50,992 nucleotides of DNA from Candidatus Treponema equifaecale (GTDB taxonomy: Bacteria > Spirochaetota > Spirochaetia > Treponematales > Treponemataceae), in NCBI GenBank assembly GCA_018064905.1, contig JAGHUJ010000006.1, positions 1-50,992 on the forward strand, written 5' to 3'. Made by a program: the position numbers and the translations under genes. Positions 1 through 8,506 of this stretch are shown here, piece after piece (the first letter of the stretch is position 1; each line of letters opens with the position of its first letter). The notes under the pieces were generated by a model, which made no database searches, had not been told where the DNA came from, and saw nothing but the letters and a program-made list of their open reading frames with translations.

Positions 1-30
1 TCCCGCAGGTCCGTCCATAGCGATTATCAT
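1..30 (-). CDS. cmk: Cytidylate kinase, 5' end only (cut by window)
   Basis: Ten codons at the window edge read MIIAMDGPAG. This matches the start of the P-loop of cytidylate kinase, which phosphorylates CMP and dCMP in pyrimidine recycling. The start ATG at 30 is preceded by GGAAGG with a 6-base spacing. The gene lies 49 bases after rluB on the same strand, so it is probably the next gene of the recA-folK-scpAB-rluB operon. The rest lies outside the window, so the call rests on the N-terminal motif alone. Confidence 0.6.
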   Translation of the reverse strand, partial: MIIAMDGPAG

Positions 31-79
31 ACGATACCTTCCAAGAATATAATTTCTTAAGAATAATTTATCTATAAAA

Positions 80-838
80 TTATCTATTCTTGCATAAGTT
101 CAACAGAGACTTGACTTCAGCAGGGCTCAGGTCACGGCTTTCACCGGGCTTCAGGTCTCCAAGTTCAATTGTTCCGATTCTTACACGCTGAAGGCTTCGG
201 ATTGCTGCATTTTTACTTTCAAAAACACGACGAATCTCACGGTTCTTGCCTTCCACAAGGATCACCTTCATCCTGTGGGCATTCAGCTCTGCGGCATCCT
301 TTGCTTTGTAGAAAACACCTTCAACACGGATTCCACGCTTAAAATCCTCAGCCAGAAATCTAGGCAAAGGCAAGCTGGATTCTACTATATATTCTTTTTC
401 AATTTCTGCACTTGGATGGCTCAGTTTTGCGGCAAAATCACCGTCATTTGTGAAAATAATAGCACCGTGGCTGAACATATCAAGGCGGCCCACATTGTAG
501 AGACGCTCAGAATATTTTTCTTTCAACAATTCAACTGCAACAGGTCTGCCCTTTTCGTCTGACTGAGTGCACACATAGCCTGTAGGTTTATTCAAAAGCA
601 CATAGCGTTTCTGTTCTTCCAGATGAATTTCATTTCCGTCAACACAAACCTTGTCTTTTGGACCAACCTTTGTGCCAAGCTCTGTAACAACATTTCCGTT
701 TACAGTAACCCTTCCGTCCAGAATAATTTTTTCTGAAGCACGGCGACTGGCAACACCACAATGAGCAAGGAAAGCCTGAAGTCTGATTTCTTCTGAATTT
801 GTAGAATTAGCGGGCAAGTACGAACCTCTCTTCTTCAT
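80..838 (-). CDS. rluB: 23S rRNA pseudouridine synthase, RluB/RsuA family
   Basis: The protein is a pseudouridine synthase that isomerises a uridine in the large ribosomal RNA. It has an N-terminal S4 RNA-binding domain (about residues 18-65, LQAFLAHCGVASRRASEKII) and a PsuA-type catalytic domain. The motif GRLD (Asp about 120), followed by S-G-A-I-I-F-T-N-D-G, carries the catalytic aspartate. The C-terminal NREIRR is typical of the family. The 5' end overlaps scpB. ATG at 838 is used here, but a TTG at 817 has a better ribosome site (AGAGAGG, 7 bases before it) and is equally possible; neither affects the S4 domain. The scpA-scpB-rluB order is common in bacteria. RsuA or RluF specificity cannot be excluded. 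Confidence 0.9.
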   Translation of the reverse strand: MKKRGSYLPANSTNSEEIRLQAFLAHCGVASRRASEKIILDGRVTVNGNVVTELGTKVGPKDKVCVDGNEIHLEEQKRYVLLNKPTGYVCTQSDEKGRPVAVELLKEKYSERLYNVGRLDMFSHGAIIFTNDGDFAAKLSHPSAEIEKEYIVESSLPLPRFLAEDFKRGIRVEGVFYKAKDAAELNAHRMKVILVEGKNREIRRVFESKNAAIRSLQRVRIGTIELGDLKPGESRDLSPAEVKSLLNLCKNR

Positions 839-1352
839 TAGCATCAAGCTGTGGCAATTCTGCAATGGAATTCAATCTGAAGAATTTAAGGAATTCCTTT
901 GTAGTTCCAAATTCAACTGGACGACCAGGAGTGTCACGACGACCAACTTCCTTTACAAGCTGACGCTCAATCAAAAGCCTGAGCATATTGTCTGGAGAAA
1001 CACCGCGCAGATTTTCGATTTCAGCACGGGTTATAGGCTGCTTGTATGCAATAATTGAAAGCACTTCCAGCGCAGACTTGGAAAGCTTGCCTTCATTTTT
1101 GTTGCCGTAGCGTTCCTTTACAGTATCCCAGTATTCTTTTTTTGGAGTGAGAACATAGCCGCCAGTAATTACAGAAAGTTCAACGCCGCAGTTTTCAGCA
1201 GTGTATTTTTCTTTTAATAATTCTATGCACTGGTCAACAACTTCTCTGGAAAGCTGGCTGATATTCGCAATTGCATCAGCTGTCAAAGGTTCGCTTTCAA
1301 GGAACAAAACCGCCTCAATCAGTCCAGCTTCTTTTTCTAGATTAATGTCCAT
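807..1352 (-). CDS. scpB: Segregation and condensation protein B
   Basis: ScpB is the winged-helix partner of ScpA and SMC in the bacterial condensin complex. The 181-residue length is normal. The conserved block LSKSALEVLSIIAYKQPITR (about residues 93-112), followed by a RGV and later a GRPVEFGTT segment, is diagnostic. The start ATG at 1352 has a weak GGA-type ribosome site. It follows scpA by 44 bases and its last codons overlap the start region of rluB, so the three are probably cotranslated. The subunits form a 1:2 ScpA:ScpB complex in other bacteria, which is family knowledge and not visible here. Confidence 0.95.
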   Translation of the reverse strand: MDINLEKEAGLIEAVLFLESEPLTADAIANISQLSREVVDQCIELLKEKYTAENCGVELSVITGGYVLTPKKEYWDTVKERYGNKNEGKLSKSALEVLSIIAYKQPITRAEIENLRGVSPDNMLRLLIERQLVKEVGRRDTPGRPVEFGTTKEFLKFFRLNSIAELPQLDANEEERFVLAR

Positions 1353-1396
1353 TTTATTTTCCGTCTATAATATGTTAGTTTATTTTCTGAATCAAT

Positions 1397-2185
1397 TTAT
1401 GCCGCTGTATACTTGCAGATTTTAATGTCACCAAACATTCTGTTCTGATAAATGGCAGCCATCTTGAATTTTACGGCTTCAAGAATCGCCATGAATGCAC
1501 AGATCACATCCAGCAGGTTTCCCTGACGAACAATAAGGTCGGTGAACATGCACTCTTCCTTGCTTTCAAGGAGCTCGTTCATCAAAGTGATTTTTTCATT
1601 TACAGAAATCTCCTCATACATATCAAGGATTTTCTGGTCTGTATACTGGCTCATAAGATTTTTGAACATTTTCTGCATCTGTTCAAGCAAATCCCATGTA
1701 TCAACCCGTTCCCAAAGATTTTCATCCTCGAATGGAAGCACGCGCTGAATCTTCTTTCGTTCAAAGCTCCATTCGCTCTCATCCTGCTTTTCCTCAATGA
1801 GATTTGAAAGTTTCTTGAACTTCTGATATTCGATAAGTCTGTCAACAAGCTCCTCACGAGGATCATCAAAGTCCAGGTCATCTTCAAGCTTTACTTCAAC
1901 AGGCATCATCATTCTTGATTTTATGTAGATGAGTCGGGCAGCCATGCTGTAGAATTCGGACAAATCGCTAAGCTCAAATGAAGCCGCATAGTCCAGATAT
2001 TCAAGGAACTGCTCCGTAATTGTGGCAATTGGAATGTCGTAGATGTTCACCTTGTTGTCACGAATCAACGCCCAGAGCAAATCAAGGGGGCCTTCAAATT
2101 CACCCACGGTGTAACGGCGTTTTTCTTTTTTTGTTTCTGATTCCTCAATCAAGGTCTGCTGTGACTGTACTGTCTGTTCTTCCAT
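1397..2185 (-). CDS. scpA: Segregation and condensation protein A (kleisin)
   Basis: ScpA is the kleisin that bridges the SMC heads and binds ScpB. The conserved opening FEGPLDLLWALIRDNKVNIY begins near residue 29, followed by IPIATITEQFLEYLD and the SEFYSMAARLIYIKSRMMMP helix, all family hallmarks. The C-terminal winged helix holds VICAFMAILEAVKFKMA. At 262 residues the length is normal. About 25 polar residues precede the conserved block. The ATG at 2185 has GGGAG/AGTAGG upstream and overlaps the end of folK by 41 bases, which implies translational coupling. Confidence 0.95.
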   Translation of the reverse strand: MEEQTVQSQQTLIEESETKKEKRRYTVGEFEGPLDLLWALIRDNKVNIYDIPIATITEQFLEYLDYAASFELSDLSEFYSMAARLIYIKSRMMMPVEVKLEDDLDFDDPREELVDRLIEYQKFKKLSNLIEEKQDESEWSFERKKIQRVLPFEDENLWERVDTWDLLEQMQKMFKNLMSQYTDQKILDMYEEISVNEKITLMNELLESKEECMFTDLIVRQGNLLDVICAFMAILEAVKFKMAAIYQNRMFGDIKICKYTAA

Positions 2186-2747
2186 AGCCTACTCCCGATT
2201 TTTCTACCAGACTTGCAAAGTCTGTTCTGTCAAGGATTTTAACCACGTCACGAACATCCAGCTCTGCAAGACAATTTGTATAAAAATCTGCCTTTAAAAC
2301 ATCGGCAGAATGAGGAAAAATCTCAAGCAATGGAACCAAAACAAAGGCTCTTTCCGCAATTCTTGGATGGGGAACCAGCAGGTTTTTCATTGAATCTGCA
2401 GAATCAGTTATATTTATTGATTCATTTCCGTACAGTTCAATGTCTATGTCCATGGAACGAGGACCATTGCGGATTTCTGAATTTCTGTTTCGCCCAAGCT
2501 CAGCCTCAATTTTGTGAATTTCACTTAAAATATCAGAAGCCGAATGCTGAGTATAGCCAAAAACCGCCATATTGTGAAAATCAGACTGATCCTCATAATA
2601 CATTGGTTTTGTACCATAAACAGAAGAAAATGCAAAATCACGGCAGAACAGCGACTCCAGCAACCTGCAGGCCTTTGCCAAAAGCTGAAGCGGCGAAAAA
2701 CCGTTCCAGCCTTTGTTGGAGCCAAGTCCAAGGACACAATATGTCAT
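2145..2747 (-). CDS. folK: HPPK: 2-amino-4-hydroxy-6-hydroxymethyldihydropteridine pyrophosphokinase
   Basis: This enzyme transfers pyrophosphate from ATP to 6-hydroxymethyl-dihydropterin in folate synthesis. The start MTYCVLGLGSNKG is the family N-terminus. The motif GPRSMDIDIELYG carries the Mg-binding aspartates, and VPHPRIAERAFVLVPLLEI is the signature. The length, 200 residues, is slightly above the usual 160-180. The ATG lies 2 bases after the recA stop with no visible ribosome site, so it is probably translated by coupling to recA. Its 3' end overlaps scpA. It indicates de novo folate synthesis, unlike host-dependent treponemes. Confidence 0.93.
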   Translation of the reverse strand: MTYCVLGLGSNKGWNGFSPLQLLAKACRLLESLFCRDFAFSSVYGTKPMYYEDQSDFHNMAVFGYTQHSASDILSEIHKIEAELGRNRNSEIRNGPRSMDIDIELYGNESINITDSADSMKNLLVPHPRIAERAFVLVPLLEIFPHSADVLKADFYTNCLAELDVRDVVKILDRTDFASLVEKSGVGYGRTDSTVTADLD

Positions 2748-2749
2748 TT

Positions 2750-3964
2750 TTAGAACAATGCATCCTTCGCACTGACTGCAGCAGGTTCTTCAGGCAAATC
2801 CAGCTTAGGAGCCTTTGCAGCAGCTTCTTTTTCAGCGGCCTTCTTAGCTTCCTTTTCTGCTTTTTCTGCAGCTTTTTTAGCTTCAAGAACAGCCTTTTCC
2901 TGCTCAGGATAAACCGCAACACCTTCTTTGTTTCTGAGAATCTGACCAGGGAAAACTTCGTTGCGAATCTGAGATTCAATCTGTTTTGTATATTCCGGAT
3001 TTTCTTCAAGGAATCGAAGGGCATTTTCCTTACCCTGACCAACCTTTTCTTCACCACGAGTATACCATGCACCGCGCTTGTCAATGATTCCGTGCTTAAC
3101 TGCTGAATCAAGAATGGAAGCAGTTGCAGAAACACCTTTTCCAAAGTAAATGTCCAGTTCAACCTTGCGGAATGGTGGCGCAACCTTATTCTTTACAACT
3201 TTTACTCGTACACGGTTTCCAACAGCATCTTCCTCACCCTTTCCGTCGATTGATTCAATACGACGAATTTCAAGACGAACAGAGGAATAGAATTTAAGTG
3301 CGTTACCACCAGTTGTAGTTTCAGGATTACCGAACATTACACCAATCTTCATACGAATCTGGTTGATGAACACGATAATACATTTTGATTTTCCAACAAT
3401 TGCTGTAAGCTTTCGCAAAGCCTGGCTCATAAGACGAGCCTGCAAGCCCATCATCGAGTCCCCCATATCACCTTCGATTTCTTTCTGAGGTGTGAGGGCC
3501 GCAACAGAGTCCACTACGATGATATCAACGGCACCGGAACGAACCAGCTGTTCTGTAATTTCAAGAGCCTGCTCACCTGTGTCCGGCTGTGAAACATAAA
3601 GTTCATCAATGTTTACACCAAGATTTTTTGCATAAACAGGATCCAGAGCATGCTCCGCATCAACAAAGGCTGCGATTCCACCCAATTTCTGAGCTTCTGC
3701 AACAGCATGAAGAGCAAGAGTTGTCTTACCTGAACTTTCAGGACCGTACATTTCAATGATACGACCTCTAGGATATCCACCAACGCCCAATGCTTCATCA
3801 AGCAAAATTGAACCTGAAGGAACAACATCAATTCCCGCAGCATCAGCCTGTGTGCCAAGCTTCATCAGGGAACCTGCACCAAACTGTTTTTCAATCTGAA
3901 GACGAACAGTTTCAAGGGCCTTGAGTTTTTCCGACATATCTGCCGGCTGTGTTTTTTCTGGCAT
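2750..3964 (-). CDS. recA: Recombinase RecA
   Basis: RecA forms the ATP-dependent filament on single-stranded DNA for strand exchange. Walker A GPESSGKT is near residues 74-81 and the Walker B strand reads [12 protein letters not shown]. The L2 region ([17 protein letters not shown]) is complete. An upstream GTG at 3973 is in frame, but ATG at 3964 is preceded by AAGGTGG at 5 bases and is preferred (404 residues). The C-terminal tail is unusual: instead of a short acidic tail it has an Ala/Lys/Glu-rich helix-like stretch ([20 protein letters not shown]). No LexA-type site (CTGT-N8-ACAG or GAAC-N4-GTTC) was found in the 200 bases upstream. First gene of the operon to cmk. Confidence 0.98.
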   Translation of the reverse strand: MPEKTQPADMSEKLKALETVRLQIEKQFGAGSLMKLGTQADAAGIDVVPSGSILLDEALGVGGYPRGRIIEMYGPESSGKTTLALHAVAEAQKLGGIAAFVDAEHALDPVYAKNLGVNIDELYVSQPDTGEQALEITEQLVRSGAVDIIVVDSVAALTPQKEIEGDMGDSMMGLQARLMSQALRKLTAIVGKSKCIIVFINQIRMKIGVMFGNPETTTGGNALKFYSSVRLEIRRIESIDGKGEEDAVGNRVRVKVVKNKVAPPFRKVELDIYFGKGVSATASILDSAVKHGIIDKRGAWYTRGEEKVGQGKENALRFLEENPEYTKQIESQIRNEVFPGQILRNKEGVAVYPEQEKAVLEAKKAAEKAEKEAKKAAEKEAAAKAPKLDLPEEPAAVSAKDALF

Positions 3965-4169
3965 TTTGTCCACCTTAAATATTTAATTTCCCACCATAAT
4001 TAAATAGGCAAAAAAGTGTTAGTTTCGGCAATAAATTTGAAGAAAATTTTATTTTTTTCAAATTTTTTTTATATTTTTTTCTGAAAATCCGGAAAAATCT
4101 CCAATTTCTCCATTTATTCAGTCATTCAATTCATTTTTTGTGGCGAACCATTGTCCGATTCAACCAGTT
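3965..4169. other. AT-rich intergenic region upstream of recA
   Basis: About 200 bases separate the 4170-5291 gene from recA on the same strand. It contains an AT-only inverted repeat (AAATTTGAA ... TTCAAATTT) and several poly-A/T runs, and presumably holds the recA promoter. No convincing -35/-10 pair, SOS operator or GC-rich terminator could be identified. Confidence 0.4.
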
Positions 4170-5291
4170 CTATTTTGTTTTCAACGGCTGGTAAACTGCC
4201 CTTCCGCTTAAAACAAGTTTTCCATCCTTGCTTTCTATTCTTGCAAGCACCCGAACAGGTCTCTCGCCGTCAATTGCAGGAACAGGAGCCTCATCAAAAT
4301 ACAATGGAACAAAACCTTCAACCCTGTCCATATTTTCATAGCCCACAAGCAGATCGCAGCGATAGGATTTTCCTTCCGTAACTGCATTTGAAACCCGTCC
4401 AGACCAAACAACCCAGCAGCCAAGATAAAGCACAGGATCCTGGGCCACATCTGAATAACCAAAATTATCCACCAGCGAATCAAAGCTCTGTTCCTGAAAA
4501 TAGGAAGCCACAGTATTTGCATTCTGCTTGATTGCGTCGCTGGCATTGGAATTAAGAAGTCTGTTCACTTCAACCTGTGCGGCATTTTCACGACCAGCTC
4601 CATAATATTGAACGGCATTCTCATAAGTCTTAAGAATCTGCTTATCGTTCAGAATATATCTGAAAACCGCATTGGAAAGATCCTTTTGCTGAGGATTTTT
4701 TCGTTCATCCAAAGTAAGGAAAAGCGAACTCAAATCTCCCGGAGTTTTTTTGGAAAAATTGAAGCGTTTTGAAAGCGTTGTCAGATTAGTAATATTGAAC
4801 AAAAGAATCGCCAGAACAATTCCTGCAAGAACCGAAAGACCTATTCGCTTTACAGTGTCTGGATTTACTCCCAATGGCGGATAGAATTTTTCTATTTCAC
4901 CAGTATCAACCAGCTTACAAATTTCTTCATAGCTTCCATGAGTTTTAAGGAATTCCATAGCAGACAAGGCAGTTTTATTGTCCGGATCATATTCAAGAAC
5001 ATCAAGATAATACTGAATCGCCTTTTCAGTGTCCCCGCGGCGCAGATAAAGCACAGCCTGAGCATTGAGAAGAGTCGGATCTGTCATTCTTATATGTCTT
5101 GCCCGCTGAAAATATGAGCTTGCACTTCCCGTATCACCAAGATAAAGACAAGCCAGACCAGCAGTGAGAAAATAGAAAAAACTGTCGCGAAAAATTTCAG
5201 GGTTTCTGCCCTCTTCAAGAAGAGAAATTACCATAGAAAATTTTCGACGACGCAGCAGACCATGCGCCCTTTCAAGAACCGACTGACTCAT
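4170..5291 (-). CDS. TPR protein with one transmembrane helix, function unknown
   Basis: This 373-residue protein has tetratricopeptide-type helices at about residues 35-115 (two visible repeats, including SASSYFQRARHI and KAIQYYLDVLEYDPDN). One transmembrane helix follows at about 149-167 (RIGLSVLAGIVLAILLFNI). The C-terminal domain of about 200 residues lies across the membrane and ends in short beta-like segments. No catalytic motif is visible. The start codon overlaps the stop of the upstream gene as TAATG, so translation is coupled. The context is the last gene of rpe - TPR - exported protein - this gene. A role as an assembly or scaffold protein of the cell envelope is inference. Confidence 0.75.
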   Translation of the reverse strand: MSQSVLERAHGLLRRRKFSMVISLLEEGRNPEIFRDSFFYFLTAGLACLYLGDTGSASSYFQRARHIRMTDPTLLNAQAVLYLRRGDTEKAIQYYLDVLEYDPDNKTALSAMEFLKTHGSYEEICKLVDTGEIEKFYPPLGVNPDTVKRIGLSVLAGIVLAILLFNITNLTTLSKRFNFSKKTPGDLSSLFLTLDERKNPQQKDLSNAVFRYILNDKQILKTYENAVQYYGAGRENAAQVEVNRLLNSNASDAIKQNANTVASYFQEQSFDSLVDNFGYSDVAQDPVLYLGCWVVWSGRVSNAVTEGKSYRCDLLVGYENMDRVEGFVPLYFDEAPVPAIDGERPVRVLARIESKDGKLVLSGRAVYQPLKTK

Positions 5292-6589
5292 TACTGCTGC
5301 CTTAATTTAGCAAGAATAGCATCCAGTTCCGCATTCAAGCGCTGAATTTCATTTTTGTTCACGCTGCCCGAATCAGACTGCAATGAATCAATCTTGTCTA
5401 TGAGATTCTGGATATATCTTGGATCCAGCTGATAGTCCTTGATTGGTGGAACCACAAAGTCCACGTTTGTACGCTTGTCTGAAACATCATTTACATTCAT
5501 GAATTTTGAAGGAGTTCTTTCAACTTTTATTGTTGGTGCCGGTGGTTGTGCCGCTGCTTTATTTTCTGGCAAGTCAGAAGTCTTTATCTGCTGAACCAAT
5601 GGTTCCACGCCGTCAATATAATTCATACCACGGCATTTTTCATCATCAGCAGCAGTAAAAATGAAGAATGTGTTCTCAGCTGTTGCCTTTGGATCAAGCT
5701 GAACCTTTGGCCATTCAATCATCACTGCAGAATTATTAAATGAAGAAATATGATTGAATGTACGCTTTGTATTTACCGCTTCATCCCAGCCCAAATTCTT
5801 GATTATTGAAGGATTTGCCACAACTACTCTCAGAACCGGCGAAATTTTTTCACCAAAAAGCATGATTTGAGATGAAGTTCTTCCATCAGATGAAAGAAGA
5901 TAACGCATTGTTTCAAAATCAAAAATGTCATAGGAGCTTTCATTGTTGATTTTTCTTCCGTCAGCAGTGATGAAATGTGCAGAAGTGTTCTCTCCAAGAG
6001 CAGTATCAAGCACAGCTTTAACGGAAATATCGCGGGATTTTCCAGAAAGATTTGTGGCGTACACTGTCATCTGAACTGCATCCTCGTCAAAGCCTTCTTT
6101 TTCTTTTGATGAAATCAATTTAAAATCTACAGTAATCTGGAAAAGTTCAGGTCGAACAAATGCCAGCTGAGCACCGTCTTTTGTACGCCGAACCTGTTTT
6201 TTTACAGCATTGTCCTGACTCAGGTTGTAGATGCTGTTTCCAATTTTTACGACAAAATATGATGAGTCCGAATTATCAACAGAAGAAAGCACAGGAACAG
6301 AAATTCCATGCTCTGGCTTGACCAGAATATTGAAGGATTTTTTTTCAAGCTTAAGGGCAATGGATTTTTTTTCGATCTCATAGCTGCTGACAGGCATATA
6401 CAGAATATCCAGATTTTCATCTTTAACGGCATTCTGCTTAAACCGAAGCTCAGCCTTTTCTTCCTTTGTGAGTTTTTTGCTTACCTTTTCTGCAGCAGGC
6501 TTTTCCGGAACTGCCACTTTTTTTGGCTTAGCCGCAACAACAGAGTCCAAAAGAGCCATTGCACACAATAAAACAAGTATTTTTTTCAT
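5291..6589 (-). CDS. Exported protein of unknown function
   Basis: The 432-residue protein starts with a signal peptide (MKKILVLLCAMALLDSVVAA, likely cleavage after about residue 20) and continues with a Lys/Pro/Glu-rich linker. Most of the body is beta-rich (for example FVVKIGNSIYNLSQD and FQITVDFKLISS). A C-terminal coiled-coil segment (about residues 385-430) ends in NAELDAILAKLRQQ. I do not recognise the family. ATG at 6589 has GGAG 10 bases upstream, within the end of the preceding gene. The location is probably periplasmic or outer-membrane associated. It is coupled to the TPR/TM gene downstream, so the two products may interact. Confidence 0.75.
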   Translation of the reverse strand: MKKILVLLCAMALLDSVVAAKPKKVAVPEKPAAEKVSKKLTKEEKAELRFKQNAVKDENLDILYMPVSSYEIEKKSIALKLEKKSFNILVKPEHGISVPVLSSVDNSDSSYFVVKIGNSIYNLSQDNAVKKQVRRTKDGAQLAFVRPELFQITVDFKLISSKEKEGFDEDAVQMTVYATNLSGKSRDISVKAVLDTALGENTSAHFITADGRKINNESSYDIFDFETMRYLLSSDGRTSSQIMLFGEKISPVLRVVVANPSIIKNLGWDEAVNTKRTFNHISSFNNSAVMIEWPKVQLDPKATAENTFFIFTAADDEKCRGMNYIDGVEPLVQQIKTSDLPENKAAAQPPAPTIKVERTPSKFMNVNDVSDKRTNVDFVVPPIKDYQLDPRYIQNLIDKIDSLQSDSGSVNKNEIQRLNAELDAILAKLRQQ

Positions 6590-6608
6590 CTAATTAAATC
6601 TCCGAAAT

Positions 6609-7688
6609 CTACTGCTCATCAAGAAGGTACTGCAGCTGCTTTGCCTTACGCTTTAAGGCCTCGACATCCTTGTTGTTCTGATTTGTCTGAGCATCTCCAG
6701 AACTCATCTGGAAGCCAGGTTTACCAGGCCTGTTTTTGTTAAGCTGCAAAGAAGTCTCATTTACAAGATGAACAGCCGCTGAACCTGTATTCAAAATATT
6801 TGGTTCATTCTTATCTTCTGTTTTTTCTGCCACAGCAGATGCTGACTGAGTTTTTTCTTCTGCTGAAGAAGTTGAAGCAGAAGAATCAGCAACAGTTCCA
6901 CCGTTGGCCGCATTTTCAAAGCTTATTCCAGTTCCAGCAGAACCATCCGCAGCAAGCATTGCCTCAAGTTCAGCAATTCGTGCCTGAGCATCTATAAGCT
7001 CACGGTTAAGCCCAAGCCTGTCTTCCATCTGATAGATTCTAAGCTGGCGTTCATATTCCTCTCTTGTAGAAAGGTTTTCCTCGCCGATTACTTTTAGAAG
7101 GTAAAGCAATTTTTCTTCACGCGAGCGTTTGTCTATCAAATCAAGCTTGTACTGTGCATCCAAAGCCCGCTCACAGTTTTCAAAATCGTAGGCAACTCTC
7201 TGATAAAGTCCTTTTGCTGCCGGAAAATTGTATTCGTCATAGAAGGCTTCAGCAATCCAGTACAGAGCCAGCGGATAAAGCTCATCGTCATAATGCTGGT
7301 GACAGAAATCGCTGAGGGCAAGTATGGCATCCTCATTTTTTCCAAGAAGATGAAGCAGCCGTCCGTTCTGATACTGAACATAACTCAGATAAACACTGAA
7401 TGGAAATTTCTCGATGAATTTCTCGCAATCTTCCTGAGCCTGCTTGTATTCACCTGAATAAATTTCTGATTTTATGAGCATGAAGTAGTTTTCATCGCTG
7501 GCATTTCCAGGAGCGGACACAACTTTCTTTAGAAAAATTGCAGCTGATGCCCAGTCCTCATTTCTGAAAGCCTCGTAGCCCTGCCGTAAACTGGCCTCCT
7601 GGGATGCAGAAAGCGTTCCTTCTGAAAAAGCAATGGAACCAGACACGAGAAGAAAAATTGAAATGAAAACACCAAAAGCCTTCTTCAA
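6609..7688 (-). CDS. Exported TPR protein (YbgF/BamD-like layout), function unknown
   Basis: The protein has a signal peptide (KKAFGVFISIFLLVSGSIAF), then about five TPR-like helix pairs (residues about 25-195). A coiled coil follows (about 205-245, ending ARIAELEAML), then a Ser/Ala/Glu-rich low-complexity tail and a final helix. The start is most likely TTG at 7688, 2 bases after the rpe stop and 8 bases after GGGAG. An in-frame GTG at 7703 would overlap rpe and has no ribosome site. The layout of TPR plus coiled coil in an exported protein recalls cell-division coordinators such as CpoB/YbgF, but the order is reversed and no homology is claimed. Confidence 0.75.
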   Translation of the reverse strand: MKKAFGVFISIFLLVSGSIAFSEGTLSASQEASLRQGYEAFRNEDWASAAIFLKKVVSAPGNASDENYFMLIKSEIYSGEYKQAQEDCEKFIEKFPFSVYLSYVQYQNGRLLHLLGKNEDAILALSDFCHQHYDDELYPLALYWIAEAFYDEYNFPAAKGLYQRVAYDFENCERALDAQYKLDLIDKRSREEKLLYLLKVIGEENLSTREEYERQLRIYQMEDRLGLNRELIDAQARIAELEAMLAADGSAGTGISFENAANGGTVADSSASTSSAEEKTQSASAVAEKTEDKNEPNILNTGSAAVHLVNETSLQLNKNRPGKPGFQMSSGDAQTNQNNKDVEALKRKAKQLQYLLDEQ

Positions 7689-7690
7689 AA

Positions 7691-8323
7691 CTAATACTCC
7701 CACTTAAGCTTGCCGCTGAAGAATGCAGAACCAGAAACAACGATATCACTTCCAGCCTTTACCACTTCATCAACGTTATTTTCATTCACACCGCCGTCAA
7801 CGGAAATCTTGAAATCTAGCCCCTTCTCTTCACGGATTTTCTTAAGTCTGGAAATTTTCTCCACACAATACGGAATTAATTTCTGTCCGCCAAAGCCCGG
7901 GTTTACAGTCATAACAAGAACCAGATCAACGAAAGGAAGAATTTCTGAAATTGATTCCAGCGGTGTTGAAGGAACAATTGAAATTCCGCATTTTTTTCCA
8001 AGTTCATGGATATGATTTATGAGACGATCCGCATGAACTGTAGATTCAAGATGAAAGGTGATCCAGTCCGCACCGGCTTCAGCAAAAGAATCCACCATAA
8101 GCTCAGGTTTTTCTACCATAAGGTGAACATCGAACGGCAAGTCTGAAAGTTTTCGCATTGACTTGATTACAGGCTGACCGTATGAAATCTGTGGAACAAA
8201 GGCTCCGTCCATAACATCAACATGAACGGCACTTCCACCCTGAGTTTCAATCATTTTAAAAGCAGAAGCCAAATCTGAAAAATCTGCAGAAAGCAGAGAT
8301 GGCGCAAGTATAGGTTTATTCAT
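7691..8323 (-). CDS. rpe: Ribulose-phosphate 3-epimerase
   Basis: This enzyme interconverts ribulose-5-phosphate and xylulose-5-phosphate in the pentose phosphate pathway. It is a TIM barrel of 210 residues with the family signatures PSLLSADF near the N-terminus, HVDVMDGAFVP (metal-binding His and catalytic Asp), DVHLMVE, MTVNPGFGGQ and SVDGGVNENN (second catalytic Asp). The start ATG at 8323 has no Shine-Dalgarno sequence, and a TATAAT (minus strand, 8331-8336) would start transcription at about the ATG itself, so a leaderless mRNA is possible. It heads the group of envelope genes downstream. Confidence 0.97.
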   Translation of the reverse strand: MNKPILAPSLLSADFSDLASAFKMIETQGGSAVHVDVMDGAFVPQISYGQPVIKSMRKLSDLPFDVHLMVEKPELMVDSFAEAGADWITFHLESTVHADRLINHIHELGKKCGISIVPSTPLESISEILPFVDLVLVMTVNPGFGGQKLIPYCVEKISRLKKIREEKGLDFKISVDGGVNENNVDEVVKAGSDIVVSGSAFFSGKLKWEY

Positions 8324-8330
8324 CTTATCT

Positions 8331-8336
8331 ATTATA
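8331..8336 (-). promoter_or_regulatory. Candidate -10 element of rpe (leaderless?)
   Basis: A perfect TATAAT on the minus strand ends 7 bases before the rpe ATG. No good -35 lies 16-18 bases upstream (the nearest is TTTACA, 20 bases away). If used, transcription would begin within a base or two of the start codon. Confidence 0.4.
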
Positions 8337-8402
8337 ATAACAAATGAATTCTATATTGTAAACAATTCTAATTATTTTCAGAAAATTCTTTCAAAAAACC
8401 TA

Positions 8403-8431
8403 TTGACACATTTTTTAATATCTTATATAAA
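8403..8431 (+). promoter_or_regulatory. Sigma-70-type promoter of the 8507 gene
   Basis: TTGACA (8403-8408), a 17-base spacer and TATAAA (8426-8431) form a near-consensus promoter. Transcription would start near 8438, giving a leader of about 70 bases to the ATG at 8507. A second weaker TTGACT at 8466 lacks a good partner. Confidence 0.75.
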
Positions 8432-8506
8432 CTTTACCCCCTTTTTACATTTTTTTTAGATTTTATTGACTAACACCCCCATTCTGCGATAGATTTAAAG
8501 ATACCT

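Noticed and set aside
2638..3183. Long open frame on the minus strand inside recA, and a plus-strand frame of 276 codons at 2276-3106
   Set aside because: Both are other-frame shadows of recA and folK. The translations are Lys/Leu- or Phe/Ser-rich without motifs, and recA and folK explain the region fully.
3965..4169. Possible SOS operator upstream of recA
   Set aside because: Neither CTGT-N8-ACAG nor a GAAC-N4-GTTC site is present. GAAC and GTTC words near 4145-4166 are too far apart.
8466..8495. Second promoter TTGACT-18-TAGATT before the 8507 gene
   Set aside because: The transcript would start about 5 bases before the ATG, the -10 is poor, and the near-consensus promoter at 8403 is sufficient.
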